Both the position numbers and the translations under genes were made by a program. Shown piece after piece: positions 1 through 8,322 of a stretch of 64,000 bases of DNA. The stretch's first letter is position 1. The number at the start of each line of letters is the position of its first letter. Source of the stretch: Solidesulfovibrio fructosivorans JJ] (GTDB lineage Bacteria; Desulfobacterota; Desulfovibrionia; Desulfovibrionales; Desulfovibrionaceae); the NCBI RefSeq assembly GCF_000179555.1, contig NZ_AECZ01000021.1, positions 1 to 64,000 on the forward strand, written 5' to 3'. The notes under the pieces are model-generated. The model saw only the letters and a list, made by a program, of their open reading frames with translations, made no database searches and had not been told where the DNA came from.

Positions 1-30
1 TCCTAAAAGTTATGCCGCGAGTCCTGCCTT

Positions 31-240
31 TCCATGCGGCGCTTCGCCGCTGGCGCACCTTGTCGCCGCAATCGCGTCCGGCGTCGAGGCGCTACGCGCC
101 TCGTGCCGCCGGGCCGATTGCGGCGACAAACGTCCGAGCTCCCGCTCGCCAACCCCGCCTCCACCCGCCATCCCAAGCCGGGGACGGGGGGTCCGGGGGG
201 CGCGCTCGCCCCCCGGCGGGGGCTGGGGGGCAGAGCCCCC
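31..240. repeat. Family A structured intergenic repeat, copy A1
   Basis: This stretch carries no convincing gene. It contains three parts in order. Positions 36-50 form a hairpin with GCGGCG and CGCCGC arms. Positions 60-129 form a long inverted repeat, with TGTCGCCGCAATCG at 61-74 and its exact complement at 115-128, enclosing an inner hairpin GAGGCGC-TAC-GCGCCTC. Positions 181-240 form a G/C-rich module containing GGGGGGTCCGGGGGG and ending in a GGGGGCT...AGCCCCC hairpin. The same three-part order recurs at 12381-12613, and in reverse complement at 33991-34209. It lies downstream of the glycosyltransferase gene. Function is unknown. Confidence 0.8.
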
Positions 241-271
241 GCTTCTGCCGGGCCTGGGGCGGCGCCCCAGC

Positions 272-1384
272 CTATCCCCGCCTCACGCCATCGATCACTG
301 CCCGCATCCTTCCCACAAACACGCCCTCGCCAAACGCCCTGGCCCGGGCCTGGCAGGCCGGACGCATGGCCAGGCACCGGGCCGCGTCCAGGGCCGCAAT
401 GCCTTGCACCACATCGCTCGGGCCGGGGTCCGGGGGGAGCAGGATGCCGGTCTCGCCGTCGAGAACGGTTTCGGTCAGCCCGCCCTCGCGCACGCCGAGC
501 ACGGGTTTGCCGGCGGCCATGGATTCCACCGGGGAAATGCCGAAGTCCTCGTCGCGCGGGATGTAGATCGTGGCCAGACAGGAGCCGACAAGACGTTTCA
601 GGTCGTCGTCGGGCGTCCAGCCGAGGACGTCGATGTTGGGATGGCCGGCGGCCAGGGCGCGCACGCGGGAAAGTTCCGAGCCGCCCGAGACCACCACCAG
701 TCGCTTGTCGGGCATATGGCGAAAGGCTTCGACGATGACGTCCACGCGTTTGAGCACATCCACCCGGGCCGTGGACAGGTAGAAGGGTTCCTGGGCGAGG
801 AACCGGAAGGCGGAGACGTCCACGGGCGGATGCACGACCGTGGCCGGCAGCTTGAGAAAGCGCTCGATGCGGCGGCGCACGGTCTCGGAATTGGCCACGA
901 TGGCGTCCATGGCCCGGGCCGCGCGTTCGTAGGCGCGGCGGTAGCGGGCCAGAAGCAGGGCATAAAGCGGCCGGCGCAAGGCGGATTGGCGGGACAGGTA
1001 AAATTCGCGGTGGTCGTAGAGAATGCGCGGCGGCGTGTGGCAGTAGAGCACCTGCGGGGCGCGGATGCGGGCGTGGGCCAGCGGGGCCAGGGAACCGCTG
1101 TGGACGGCGAAGGGCGCTTGGGTGCGGTGAAAATTCTCGAAGGCCAGGCACATGGCCAGGGTTTTGGAAATGCGCGCGGCCAGGGGATGGCGGCGGTCCG
1201 CGTCGAGGTTATGCGGCGCGGCCGGGCCGAAATAGCCGTCGGGGAAGGCGGAGGGGGAATAGGTCCCCGTAAAAAGGCGCGCTTTAAAGGCCCGGGCCAG
1301 GGACACAGCCACTTTCTCGCCGCCGCCGGGAAAGGCGAAGGCGTCGTGGAGGACAAGGGGGCTGGCGTCGACGAAATCGGGCAT
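272..1384 (-). CDS. GT4-family glycosyltransferase
   Basis: A 370-residue GT-B fold glycosyltransferase of the group 1 (GT4) type, expected to transfer a sugar from a nucleotide-sugar donor to a glycan or lipid-linked acceptor on the cytoplasmic side. Visible signatures are an N-terminal Gly-rich acceptor-side loop (FPGGGEKV, residues 19-26) and the C-terminal donor-site EX7E motif (E279-E287 in DEDFGISPVE) followed by SMAAGKPVLG and GGLTETV. The start at MPDFVDAS was chosen because homology begins there; an upstream extension is Arg/Pro-rich and looks untranslated. There are no membrane segments. The donor and acceptor cannot be told from sequence. The neighbours give no polysaccharide cluster, so the role in cell-surface glycan synthesis is inferred. 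Confidence 0.88.
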   Translation of the reverse strand: MPDFVDASPLVLHDAFAFPGGGEKVAVSLARAFKARLFTGTYSPSAFPDGYFGPAAPHNLDADRRHPLAARISKTLAMCLAFENFHRTQAPFAVHSGSLAPLAHARIRAPQVLYCHTPPRILYDHREFYLSRQSALRRPLYALLLARYRRAYERAARAMDAIVANSETVRRRIERFLKLPATVVHPPVDVSAFRFLAQEPFYLSTARVDVLKRVDVIVEAFRHMPDKRLVVVSGGSELSRVRALAAGHPNIDVLGWTPDDDLKRLVGSCLATIYIPRDEDFGISPVESMAAGKPVLGVREGGLTETVLDGETGILLPPDPGPSDVVQGIAALDAARCLAMRPACQARARAFGEGVFVGRMRAVIDGVRRG

Positions 1385-1533
1385 GGGCTTCCTTGATGCG
1401 CGTGGCGCGGTCGGGTGGGGATAGCGTGGCCGGCGGCGTCTGGCAATGGGAGAAAATCTCCGGGGCGGCTTGCCAGGGCCGCAAGCGGTGTTACAAGAGA
1501 CAAAAAGCGCCCTGTGCGCCAAGGAGTTCCGCC

Positions 1534-1728
1534 ATGGCTTACAGTGAAACGGTGATTTTGAGCGGCGTGGAATGCGACTACGATCCCGAGACCCATATCG
1601 CCCTGGTCTACTGCTCCAATTGTTCCGAGCGCAATGAAGTGGAAGTCTTTCTCGACGAGAACGGTGAGCCCGAATATGCCGGGTTTGTCTGCGCCAAGTG
1701 CGGGACGTTCAACAGTCCGGAAGGCTGA
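1534..1728 (+). CDS. Small zinc-ribbon protein, hypothetical
   Basis: A 64-residue protein with two CxxC pairs (C27/C30 and C53/C56) spaced as in a zinc ribbon, plus an extra Cys14. The start is supported by AAGGAG at 1521-1526, eight bases before the ATG. It is acidic, has no signal peptide or membrane segment, and is probably cytoplasmic. It is followed 80 bp later by another small hypothetical gene on the same strand. Zinc binding is inferred from the cysteine pattern; a partner or function is not recognised. Confidence 0.7.
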   Translation: MAYSETVILSGVECDYDPETHIALVYCSNCSERNEVEVFLDENGEPEYAGFVCAKCGTFNSPEG

Positions 1729-1808
1729 AGCGATATTGCCGCCCGTGCCCGCCTCGGCTACACCTCTCCCCATGGGCGCATGACAACACGCCCGGGAGTT
1801 TTACCACC

Positions 1809-2012
1809 ATGGGGAACCTTGCCCATTACCTGGGAATGGTCAATAAAGCCCAAATTTATCAAGACCTTGTTTTTCTGCGCAACCGGATTTTCGACGCTAT
1901 GGAAGCGGAGTTGACCGAGGACGAAGTGGAGACGGTCAAGCGGACCTGGACCGACCGGGCCAAGGATGAAAGCGTGCCCGTGGTGCCCGCTGGCCAGGTT
2001 CGGGAAAGGTGA
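1809..2012 (+). CDS. Small hypothetical protein
   Basis: A 67-residue, largely helical, charged protein with no signal peptide, membrane segment or recognised motif. The ATG at 1809 has GGGAG about ten bases upstream; a second ATG at 1836 (MVNKAQIYQ) is an alternative start with a poorer ribosome site. It ends just before the double-hairpin repeat at 2020-2186 and converges on the minus-strand gene at 2203. I do not recognise a family. Confidence 0.55.
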   Translation: MGNLAHYLGMVNKAQIYQDLVFLRNRIFDAMEAELTEDEVETVKRTWTDRAKDESVPVVPAGQVRER

Positions 2013-2019
2013 AGTCCGT

Positions 2020-2186
2020 GCGAGAGGGGAACCCCTTTTGAAAAAGGGGTTCCCCTCTCGCGCTCTCCCCTCCCTCAAACTTTCAACGGTTACGGGTGAT
2101 GTAACGGTAGCGCCCCGTAACTATCGAAAGTCTTTGGAAAGGGGGCCCGGGGGGAGAACCTTTCCGCAAGAAAGGTTTCCCCCCGG
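2020..2186. repeat. Family B double-hairpin repeat, complete copy B1
   Basis: Two hairpins face each other between convergent genes. Hairpin X (2020-2061) is a perfect 20-bp stem, arms running from GCGAGAGGGG into AACCCCTTTT, with a 2-base loop. Hairpin Y (2147-2186) pairs CCGGGGGGAGAACC with GGTTTCCCCCCGG. The linker contains ACTTTCAACGGTTAC and its inverted counterpart GTAACTATCGAAAGT around a short core. The A/T run lies at the stem apex rather than after the stem, so it is not a textbook intrinsic terminator, although its position suggests a bidirectional transcription-end or boundary role. Confidence 0.85.
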
Positions 2187-2202
2187 TTCTTTTCTCCCAC
2201 CC

Positions 2203-2607
2203 TCACGAACCCGGGCGGCGCTTCAAGACGAGGTTCAGGGCGGGGCCGGATTTGGGCGTGAAGACGGCGTGGGCCTCGTTGGGCCCGACAACGGTTCCCT
2301 TGAGCAGATGGCCGCTGCCGTGCTGGGCGGCGAAATCGTCGCCGAGGACCACCCCGGCCACGTGGTAGGTATTGCTCCCGCCGCTGACGATGTCCGGAAT
2401 CACGATAACGCCCGAAATCATGTCGCCCTGCCGGGTAAAACTGGCCGTGACTTCCTGGCCCAGCACCGTGGCCGTCCATTGGCCGGCGATTTCCTTCCCC
2501 AGGCCGGGGATGTCCTTGCCCGCCCGGGCCGTCCCGGCGGACAGCATCAAGAGGGCCAGCAGGCTCCCCGTCGCCAGGACGGAAACATATCGGAGGGAAC
2601 CTTTCAC
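2203..2607 (-). CDS. Exported hypothetical protein
   Basis: A 134-residue protein beginning VKGSLRYVSVLATG, with a typical Sec signal peptide: basic start, hydrophobic core around residues 8-21 (VLATGSLLALLMLSAG), and an AxA-type site in TARAGK. The mature part is about 110 residues, probably beta-rich, with no cysteines or recognised catalytic motif; it resembles small periplasmic lipocalin-like or DUF proteins only in size. The GTG start overlaps the TGA stop of the upstream gene as GTGA (2604-2607), so the two are probably translationally coupled. Function unknown. Confidence 0.65.
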   Translation of the reverse strand: MKGSLRYVSVLATGSLLALLMLSAGTARAGKDIPGLGKEIAGQWTATVLGQEVTASFTRQGDMISGVIVIPDIVSGGSNTYHVAGVVLGDDFAAQHGSGHLLKGTVVGPNEAHAVFTPKSGPALNLVLKRRPGS

Positions 2608-2804
2608 AGCAGTCCCTCCCGCCGCATATAGCTGAGGAATTTCGTCCGAATGTTCTTCAATTCCGCCACCGCCGTCTCCAACAGAATGTAATGGCTCGAA
2701 AATTTGACCGCCTGTTCCAGCTCGCTCTGGCGCTTGGCCAGGCGCTGGTTGAGGTAATCCAAAAATGCCTGGACCCCGTGAGGCCCCTGATCCATATTTT
2801 CCAA
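2604..2804 (-). CDS. Small coiled-coil hypothetical protein
   Basis: A short helical protein (about 66 residues) with a heptad-like central part (LNQRLAKRQSELEQAVKF) and a basic C-terminus. The start is uncertain. AGGAG precedes a TTG at 2804 by six bases; ATG codons at 2795 and 2840 are alternatives. Its stop overlaps the start of the exported hypothetical protein by four bases, which indicates an operon. No family is recognised. Confidence 0.5.
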   Translation of the reverse strand: MENMDQGPHGVQAFLDYLNQRLAKRQSELEQAVKFSSHYILLETAVAELKNIRTKFLSYMRREGLL

Positions 2805-3307
2805 AGAGTGCTCCTGATCGCCTCGCAACACGACTGTCATCCGTTTCGCACATTTGCGGCCTGGGGCCGCTGGCCGGCTTTATAAGCCTATAATCAGGAA
2901 TGGGCCGCTGTTCAAGGATCGCGGGGGGACCTGGCCGGAAAAAAGCGGAAGCCGCCCAGGCCCAGGGAGTGGCCCAGACGGCTTCCTAAAAAGGCCGTGG
3001 TGGCGTGTTGGGGGAGGAGGCTAGGGGGTGGCCGCCACGGCCAGGTGATTTGGCGCGGTGTGGTTTCGGCTTTCGCCCACCGCTCTCGAATGACTCGATA
3101 GCAAATCCGGGGCCAACATCTTCCAGGGCTGTAATTTCTTTTTATCCACTGAAAAATCGGCCAATTATAAAAAAGCGCCAAAACGCATCGCCCCGGGCGG
3201 GCAAAAGAAACCTCGCGCCCCCCTTTTCTTTCGATTAGCTTTATTACAATCTTAACCGCGAAAGGCCGAGGCGGCCACGCCAGGCCGAAACGTCGGGAGG
3301 CGCGGAG
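2805..3307. other. Intergenic region between divergent genes
   Basis: No convincing gene, RNA or repeat is visible in these roughly 500 bases. The part from about 3130 to 3250 is markedly more A/T-rich than its surroundings and includes TATAAA at 3166-3171, a candidate -10 element for the HDOD gene on the plus strand, but I could not pair it with a good -35. GGGAGG at 3295-3300 is the ribosome site of that gene. Confidence 0.4.
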
Positions 3308-4576
3308 TTGGTGGATACGGTCAGCATCGATGACATAAAGGACGGCATGGTCACCGCGGAAGACGTGCACGGCCAGCAGGGAGTCCTTATCATCCCCCGG
3401 GGGACCGTCCTTGGCGAAGAGCAAATCCGGGCCATGCGGGCCTACGGCGTGCGCGACGTGGCCATGGTCTCCGACGCGGTCCAGCCCGACGACACGGCGG
3501 CGCGCATCGCGGCGTCCGAGGCGCGTTGCCGGGAGTTGCTGCGGCCGCGCTTTTCCGGCCTCGACCTCGACGCGCCCTTTGGCCGGGCGGTTTTCGACCT
3601 GGCCGCCGAGCGCGCCGCATCCCGGGCCCTCGAGGCCGGCATCGACTGGGACGCCCCCCTTTCCGAGCCCTGCCTGCTCGCGCCGCCGCCGGAAGAGCAG
3701 CTTTTTTCCGCCACGGCCGTCGATCCGGCCGGCCTCGTCTCGGACGAGGTGGAGCTGGCCACCCTGCCCGAGGTGCACCTCCGCCTGCTCGACGCCCTGC
3801 AATCCGAGACCAGCTCGAGCCAGGAGCTGGCCGCCTGCATCGGCCACGACCCGGGACTCACGACCAAGCTGCTGGGCCTCGTCAACAGCCCCCACTACGG
3901 TTCGCGCGCGCCCGTCGACTCCATAAGCTGGGCCGTATCCATGGTCGGGCGCAAGGAGCTGACCACCCTGGCCATGGGCCTGGCGGCGGTCAGCGCCTTC
4001 GACGACATCGCCCCCGAACTCTGGGACATGCGGGCCTTCTGGGGGCACGCCGCCGCCTGCGGGGTCTACGCCTCGCTTTTGGCCGAGGATTGTCCCGGCA
4101 CCGCGCCGCACCGGGTTTTCGTCGGCGGCCTTCTGGCCGACATCGGCCAGCTCGTGATCCTGCGCAAGCTGCCGGCCGCCGCCTGCCGGGCGCTTTTGCT
4201 GTCCCGGACGGAGGGATTGCCCATCGCCGTCGCGGAGACGGCCGTGCTCGGGTTCGACCATACGGCCGTGGGCCGGACGCTTCTTGCGCACTGGCATTTC
4301 CCGCAGGCGCTCACGGCCATGGTCGCCGACCACCTGCGGCCCGACGGACGGCCCGAAACACGCGAGACCGCCCTTGTCCACGTCGCCGACATCCTGGCCA
4401 CGGCCTGGGCCTGGCCGGCTTTTTCCAGCGCCCCCGTCCCCGCCCTGTCCGAGGCGGCCTGGGATTCCCTGGGTATCGCCCCGGAAACGCTGGCCCAGGT
4501 CGCCGAGGCGGGCGATGTCCGCATTCGGGACATCGAATCCGTCTTTTTCGCGGCCAATCCTTTGCCACGCCATTAA
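3308..4576 (+). CDS. HDOD-domain signalling protein
   Basis: A 422-residue cytoplasmic protein. The N-terminal part (about 1-65) contains a short beta domain seen before HDOD and HD-GYP modules (GMVTAEDVHGQQGVLIIPRG). An HDOD domain occupies about residues 150-345, with LATLPEVHLRLLDAL, IGHDPGLTTKLLGLVNSP and a later LLADIGQLVIL. HDOD domains are related to HD phosphohydrolases but lack the metal site, and they act in signalling and regulation through protein contacts. The start is TTG at 3308 or GTG at 3311 behind GGGAGG. A TPR gene follows after 21 bp on the same strand, probably in one operon. The signal sensed is unknown. Confidence 0.85.
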   Translation: MVDTVSIDDIKDGMVTAEDVHGQQGVLIIPRGTVLGEEQIRAMRAYGVRDVAMVSDAVQPDDTAARIAASEARCRELLRPRFSGLDLDAPFGRAVFDLAAERAASRALEAGIDWDAPLSEPCLLAPPPEEQLFSATAVDPAGLVSDEVELATLPEVHLRLLDALQSETSSSQELAACIGHDPGLTTKLLGLVNSPHYGSRAPVDSISWAVSMVGRKELTTLAMGLAAVSAFDDIAPELWDMRAFWGHAAACGVYASLLAEDCPGTAPHRVFVGGLLADIGQLVILRKLPAAACRALLLSRTEGLPIAVAETAVLGFDHTAVGRTLLAHWHFPQALTAMVADHLRPDGRPETRETALVHVADILATAWAWPAFSSAPVPALSEAAWDSLGIAPETLAQVAEAGDVRIRDIESVFFAANPLPRH

Positions 4577-4597
4577 CCGCAACGGAGGTTCCGGGAT

Positions 4598-5137
4598 ATG
4601 AAACCCGACGCCCGTCAATCCGTCTCCCGCCGCAACCTCGTCCGCGCCCTGCTCGGCCGGGACACCCCTCCCGCGCCCCAGGCCGCCGAAGCGGCCGCCG
4701 CTCCCGACCGCCATGCCGCCGGGGACGCGGCCTACGCCGCCGGGGACTACCCGGCCGCCGTGGCCGCCTATCGCGCCTCGATCCGGGGCGATCTGTCCAA
4801 CGCGCCGGTGCGGCTGCGCCTGGGTTACGCCCTGTACGTCCTGGGACAATACATCCAGGCCAGGGTTGAATTCGAACACGTGCTGCGCATCACCGGCGGC
4901 GAACCGATGGCCCGGCTGTGCCTGGGGCTGACGCTGCTCGCGCTGGACAAGCAGGAGCGGGCGGCCACCACGCTGGCCGCCTTCACCGCCCCCGAGCAGC
5001 CCGATCTGGAAAAAAGAACCGGGGAAGCGGCGCGCCTGCTCGCCACCGGAGAAGCGGCCGATCCGGAAGCGTTGCGGCGCGATATCGAAAGCGCGGCCCG
5101 GGCCACGGCCTTTTTACCCGAAATCGGGTTGGCATGA
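4598..5137 (+). CDS. TPR-repeat protein
   Basis: A 179-residue protein with a basic N-terminus (SRRNLVRALLG) and tetratricopeptide-like helices from about residue 40 to 125, including GDAAYAAGDYPAAVAAYRAS and RLGYALYVLGQYIQARVEFE. TPRs mediate protein-protein contacts. There is no clear signal peptide or membrane helix, so it is probably cytoplasmic. A GGAGG site lies upstream of the ATG. It follows the HDOD gene by 21 bp, so it may scaffold that pathway; this is inference from proximity. Confidence 0.75.
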   Translation: MKPDARQSVSRRNLVRALLGRDTPPAPQAAEAAAAPDRHAAGDAAYAAGDYPAAVAAYRASIRGDLSNAPVRLRLGYALYVLGQYIQARVEFEHVLRITGGEPMARLCLGLTLLALDKQERAATTLAAFTAPEQPDLEKRTGEAARLLATGEAADPEALRRDIESAARATAFLPEIGLA

Positions 5138-5157
5138 CGAAAGAAGGCGCCGAAACG

Positions 5158-5191
5158 TTGCCATGCTTCCCTGTGCACTGTATGGTGCACA
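5158..5191 (+). promoter_or_regulatory. Sigma-70-type promoter with overlapping operator-like inverted repeat
   Basis: TTGCCA (5158-5163) and TATGGT (5181-5186) are separated by 17 bases, a good sigma-70 arrangement. A perfect inverted repeat TGTGCAC-N6-GTGCACA (5172-5191) covers the -10 element. The ATG of the XRE-PAS gene is at 5196, so the predicted transcript start is almost at the start codon. No Shine-Dalgarno sequence is present. This suggests a leaderless message and autoregulation by the encoded HTH protein. Confidence 0.55.
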
Positions 5192-5195
5192 AATC

Positions 5196-7727
5196 ATGGA
5201 GTCCCATCCTTTCGGCGAGCGCATCCGCCGCAAGCGACTGGCCTTGCTGGCCGACGACCCTCGCTATTCCCTGCGTCGCCTGGCCGCGCGCCTCGGCATC
5301 CAACCGTCGTACCTGAGCCGGTTGGAACGCGGCGCGGTTTCAGGGCTGTCCGAAAAAAACATCCTGGCCCTGGCCGAAGAGCTGGGCGAAAACCCCGACG
5401 CGCTGCTCGCCCTGGCCGGCAAGATCGCCCCGGACGTGCGGGAAGTCTTGCTCGCCCGGCCCGAGGCCTTTGCCTCCCTGATCCGGCGTCTGGCCGTGCT
5501 CCCGGATGCGGAAAGGGACGTCTGCGGCGACACGGACGCTCTTTTGACGTCGTTTCGCGAAACCCAGCGGCTGGGGCGGGTGGGCAGTTTCAGTCGGAAT
5601 CTTGTCACCGGCGAGGCCTTTTGGTCCGAGGAATGTCTGCGCATTTTCGGCCTGCCCCCAAACGGCCCCTCTCCGAGCTACGCCGACTTCCTGGCCCTGG
5701 TCCATCCCGAAGACCGGGGCAAGGTGGAGGCGGCGCGCAAACAGCTCCAGGCCAAGGGGTGCCAGCTTCACTACAATTACCGCTTCCGGCGCGCCGACGG
5801 CCTGTGGCGCCATGCCAAAAGCGTGGCCCGCTCCGAGGCCGACGCGACGGGTCGGGTGGTGCGCTACCACGGGACCGTCCAGGACGTGACCAGCGAACGC
5901 CAGGCCCAGGAACATCTGCGTTCCATGGCCCGCTTCCCCGAAAGCAATCCCTTTCCCGTGATGCGCGTGGGCCGCGGCGGGCACCTTTCCTACGCCAACG
6001 CCGCCAGCGCGCCGCTTCTCGACAGCCTGGGCATGGCCGTGGGCCGGCCCGTGACGGCGGAACTCGCCGCCAGCGTGGCCAAGGCCCGGGAAACGGGGGT
6101 GCGCCAGGACCTCGACGTGTCCGTCGGCGAACGTATTTTCGCCATCGCCATGTCTCCGTCCTCGGTTTGGGGCGAAGTCAACTGCTACGGCCGCGACGTC
6201 ACGGAGGAACGGCGGGTCGCGGCCGGGGCGGGCAACGACGAGCGCTGTTGCCGGCAACTGTTCGACGCCGCGCCCATCGGCATTTTCCGGGCCACGACCT
6301 CGGGCCGGCTGCTCGCCGCCAATCCGGCCATGGCCGCGATGTTCGGCTATGCCTCGCCCGAGGACATGTACGCCCACCTCGGGCACAACGCCGGCCTGGG
6401 CTACCGCGACCCGAAACGGCGCGACGAGATCGTGCGCCGGCTGTCCCGTGACGGCACCATAGGCAGTTTCGAAAACCCGTATCTGCGCAAGGACGGGACG
6501 GAGTTCATCGGCAACCTGCACGCCCGGCTGGCCGTTTCCGAAGAGGGCGAACCCGTTGTCGAAGGGTTCGTGGAGGACGCCACCGCCCGCAAGCAGGCCC
6601 AGAGAGAACTGGCCGCGCGCGAGGAGCGGCTGCAAAACCACCTGCGCAATTTTCCCTTGCCCACCCTGACCTTCCGGCTGCGCGACCGGGAGTTGGTGCT
6701 CTTAAGCGCCAACAAGGCGGCCGAGGCGCTTTTCAAGGGACGCATCGGCTCCTGTCTGGAAGCCCCGGCCGGAGCCATTTTCGACGAGGCCCCGGAGGTC
6801 TACCTGGCCCTTTGGAGCGCCCTGGAATCGCGCACGACCGAAAGCCGGCAACTCCTTTTCCGGCCGCCGGGCGCGACCGAACCGGGGCTTTTCGCCATGA
6901 CCTTCGTCGCCGCCGGGCCGGACACGGTCATGCTCCACGCCGAGGAGATCACCGCCCTGGCCCGCACCCGCGAGGCCCTGCGCCGCGTCAACGACCAGTT
7001 GCGCGGCCTTTTGGACCATGTGCCGTGCGCCGTTTATTTCAAGGACCCCCAGGGCCGCTGCATCATGGTCAACCGGGCGGTGGAGGAGCTTTTCGGCCGG
7101 CCGGCCGAGGACATCGTCGGGCACCCTCCCGGACGCGTGCACGACAGCGAGGTGGCGGCGCGCATCAGCGAGGACGACAGGCAGGTCATGGAAACGGGAC
7201 AGGCCATCACCGTTGAAGAGGAAATCATCGCCCAGGGCCGGACCAGGACGTTCCTCACCACCAAGGCCCCGCTCCGCGACGCCTCGGGCCAGCCCTGCGG
7301 CCTGTGCGGCATGTCCCTCGACATCACCGCGGTCAAGACGCTCGAGCACGACCTCAAGGCCGAGCGCGACACCCTGGCCTCGGTGCTGGCCTACGTGCCC
7401 TATGCCGCGAGGCTGGTCGGCGCCGACGGGCGCACGCTTTTTCTCAACCAGCGCTTCATCGACCTGCTGGGCTATGATTTGCAGGATATTCCGGACGCCG
7501 ACGCCTGGATGCGCAAGGCCTACCCCGATCCGGAGCTGCGGGCAAAAGTGAGGGCCGACTGGCAGCAGTCGCTCGGCACGAACTGCCGGCGGGTCTACCC
7601 GGTCCGCTGCGCCGACGGCACCACGCTCTCCCTCGACTTCGATGTCGTGGCCCTGCCGGACGGACGGATGCTTTTGACCATGAGCCAGATCGAGGACGGG
7701 GATGATCGGAAAGAGAAACCGGCCTAG
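5196..7727 (+). CDS. XRE-type HTH regulator with multiple PAS domains
   Basis: An 843-residue soluble protein. Residues about 5-65 form an XRE/Cro-like helix-turn-helix (LRRLAARLGIQPSYLSRLER). The rest is a chain of about six PAS modules. The first is a PAS_3-type fold around 125-240 (WSEECLRIFGLP, LVHPEDRGKVEA), and later ones carry typical sequences such as YFKDPQGRCIMVNRAVEELF and LFLNQRFIDLLGYDLQDI. There is no kinase, GGDEF or receiver output, so the PAS chain most likely controls DNA binding directly. The start at MESHPFGERIRR follows the promoter and operator without a ribosome site. The stop codon overlaps that of the convergent hydrolase gene. Ligands are unknown. Confidence 0.85.
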   Translation: MESHPFGERIRRKRLALLADDPRYSLRRLAARLGIQPSYLSRLERGAVSGLSEKNILALAEELGENPDALLALAGKIAPDVREVLLARPEAFASLIRRLAVLPDAERDVCGDTDALLTSFRETQRLGRVGSFSRNLVTGEAFWSEECLRIFGLPPNGPSPSYADFLALVHPEDRGKVEAARKQLQAKGCQLHYNYRFRRADGLWRHAKSVARSEADATGRVVRYHGTVQDVTSERQAQEHLRSMARFPESNPFPVMRVGRGGHLSYANAASAPLLDSLGMAVGRPVTAELAASVAKARETGVRQDLDVSVGERIFAIAMSPSSVWGEVNCYGRDVTEERRVAAGAGNDERCCRQLFDAAPIGIFRATTSGRLLAANPAMAAMFGYASPEDMYAHLGHNAGLGYRDPKRRDEIVRRLSRDGTIGSFENPYLRKDGTEFIGNLHARLAVSEEGEPVVEGFVEDATARKQAQRELAAREERLQNHLRNFPLPTLTFRLRDRELVLLSANKAAEALFKGRIGSCLEAPAGAIFDEAPEVYLALWSALESRTTESRQLLFRPPGATEPGLFAMTFVAAGPDTVMLHAEEITALARTREALRRVNDQLRGLLDHVPCAVYFKDPQGRCIMVNRAVEELFGRPAEDIVGHPPGRVHDSEVAARISEDDRQVMETGQAITVEEEIIAQGRTRTFLTTKAPLRDASGQPCGLCGMSLDITAVKTLEHDLKAERDTLASVLAYVPYAARLVGADGRTLFLNQRFIDLLGYDLQDIPDADAWMRKAYPDPELRAKVRADWQQSLGTNCRRVYPVRCADGTTLSLDFDVVALPDGRMLLTMSQIEDGDDRKEKPA

Positions 7728-8278
7728 GCGATGCGGTTGAGCACATCCGTGGCCGAGGCGAAGGCCGCCCCGGCTTCGCGCATGGCGGCCATGGCCCGGT
7801 CGCAATCCCCGGGCTCGCGGTCGACGCCGGCAATGGCGTCGGTGATCACGGTCACGGCGAACCCCCTCTCCAGCGCGCCGAGCACGGCTTCCTTGACGCA
7901 GTATTCCGTGGCCACCCCGGCCACGTACAGGCGGCCGCCGTCGGCGACCAGGCCGCGCAGCAACACCTCGGCATGGGTATGCACGAAAAGCGACAGGGAA
8001 TCCTTGTTGAAGACGATGTCTCCCGGGCCGGGGGTCAGGGCGTCGACCACGCGGGCCCCGGGCGTGCCCATCACGCAATGCGGCGGCCAGGCGGCGAATT
8101 CCTCGGAATCCTCGGGATGGGCGTCGTTGTCGTAGACCACGGCCGCGCCGTCGGCCCGAAACGCGTCGCGCAAGGCCACGATGGGCGCGACCACCGTTTT
8201 TCCCTTCGGGAAAAAAAGTTTTCCCTCCGGCGAAATGAAATCATTGAGCATGTCGACGATCAGCAGCACGTTGTCCAT
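7724..8278 (-). CDS. Isochorismatase-family cysteine hydrolase
   Basis: A 184-residue cytoplasmic hydrolase of the isochorismatase/nicotinamidase superfamily. The catalytic triad candidates are visible: Asp in LLIVDMLNDF near the N-terminus, Lys in the NKDSLSLF stretch, and the nucleophile Cys in GVATEYCVKEAVLGAL. The last motif is characteristic of the nicotinamidase-like branch. The start at MDNVLLIVD is supported by GGGAGGAG upstream. The reaction is hydrolysis of an amide or related bond; nicotinamide deamination is plausible but not proven, since the metal-site histidines are not clear. Its TAG shares the palindrome CTAG with the stop of the convergent XRE-PAS gene. An SGNH hydrolase gene lies 44 bp upstream on the same strand. 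Confidence 0.85.
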   Translation of the reverse strand: MDNVLLIVDMLNDFISPEGKLFFPKGKTVVAPIVALRDAFRADGAAVVYDNDAHPEDSEEFAAWPPHCVMGTPGARVVDALTPGPGDIVFNKDSLSLFVHTHAEVLLRGLVADGGRLYVAGVATEYCVKEAVLGALERGFAVTVITDAIAGVDREPGDCDRAMAAMREAGAAFASATDVLNRIA

Positions 8279-8322
8279 GACGGCTCCTCCCACCAGAGCG
8301 GAATCCAGGGGGAAAAAACGAA

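Noticed and set aside
31-240. CRISPR array or IS end
   Set aside because: There are no regular spacers, no transposase gene and no target duplications that I can see.
2020-2061. Calling the family B hairpins ordinary Rho-independent terminators
   Set aside because: The T run is inside the stem apex and not after it, the pattern is symmetric, and one copy lies within a coding sequence.
2090-2479. Open frames on both strands across the repeats and G/C-rich genes, some longer than the real genes
   Set aside because: They lack ribosome sites, show no family motifs and shadow well-supported genes in other frames, as expected in very GC-rich DNA.
3005-3238. A 77-codon frame upstream of the HDOD gene
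   Set aside because: It has no ribosome site or recognisable motif and runs into the A/T-rich likely promoter region.
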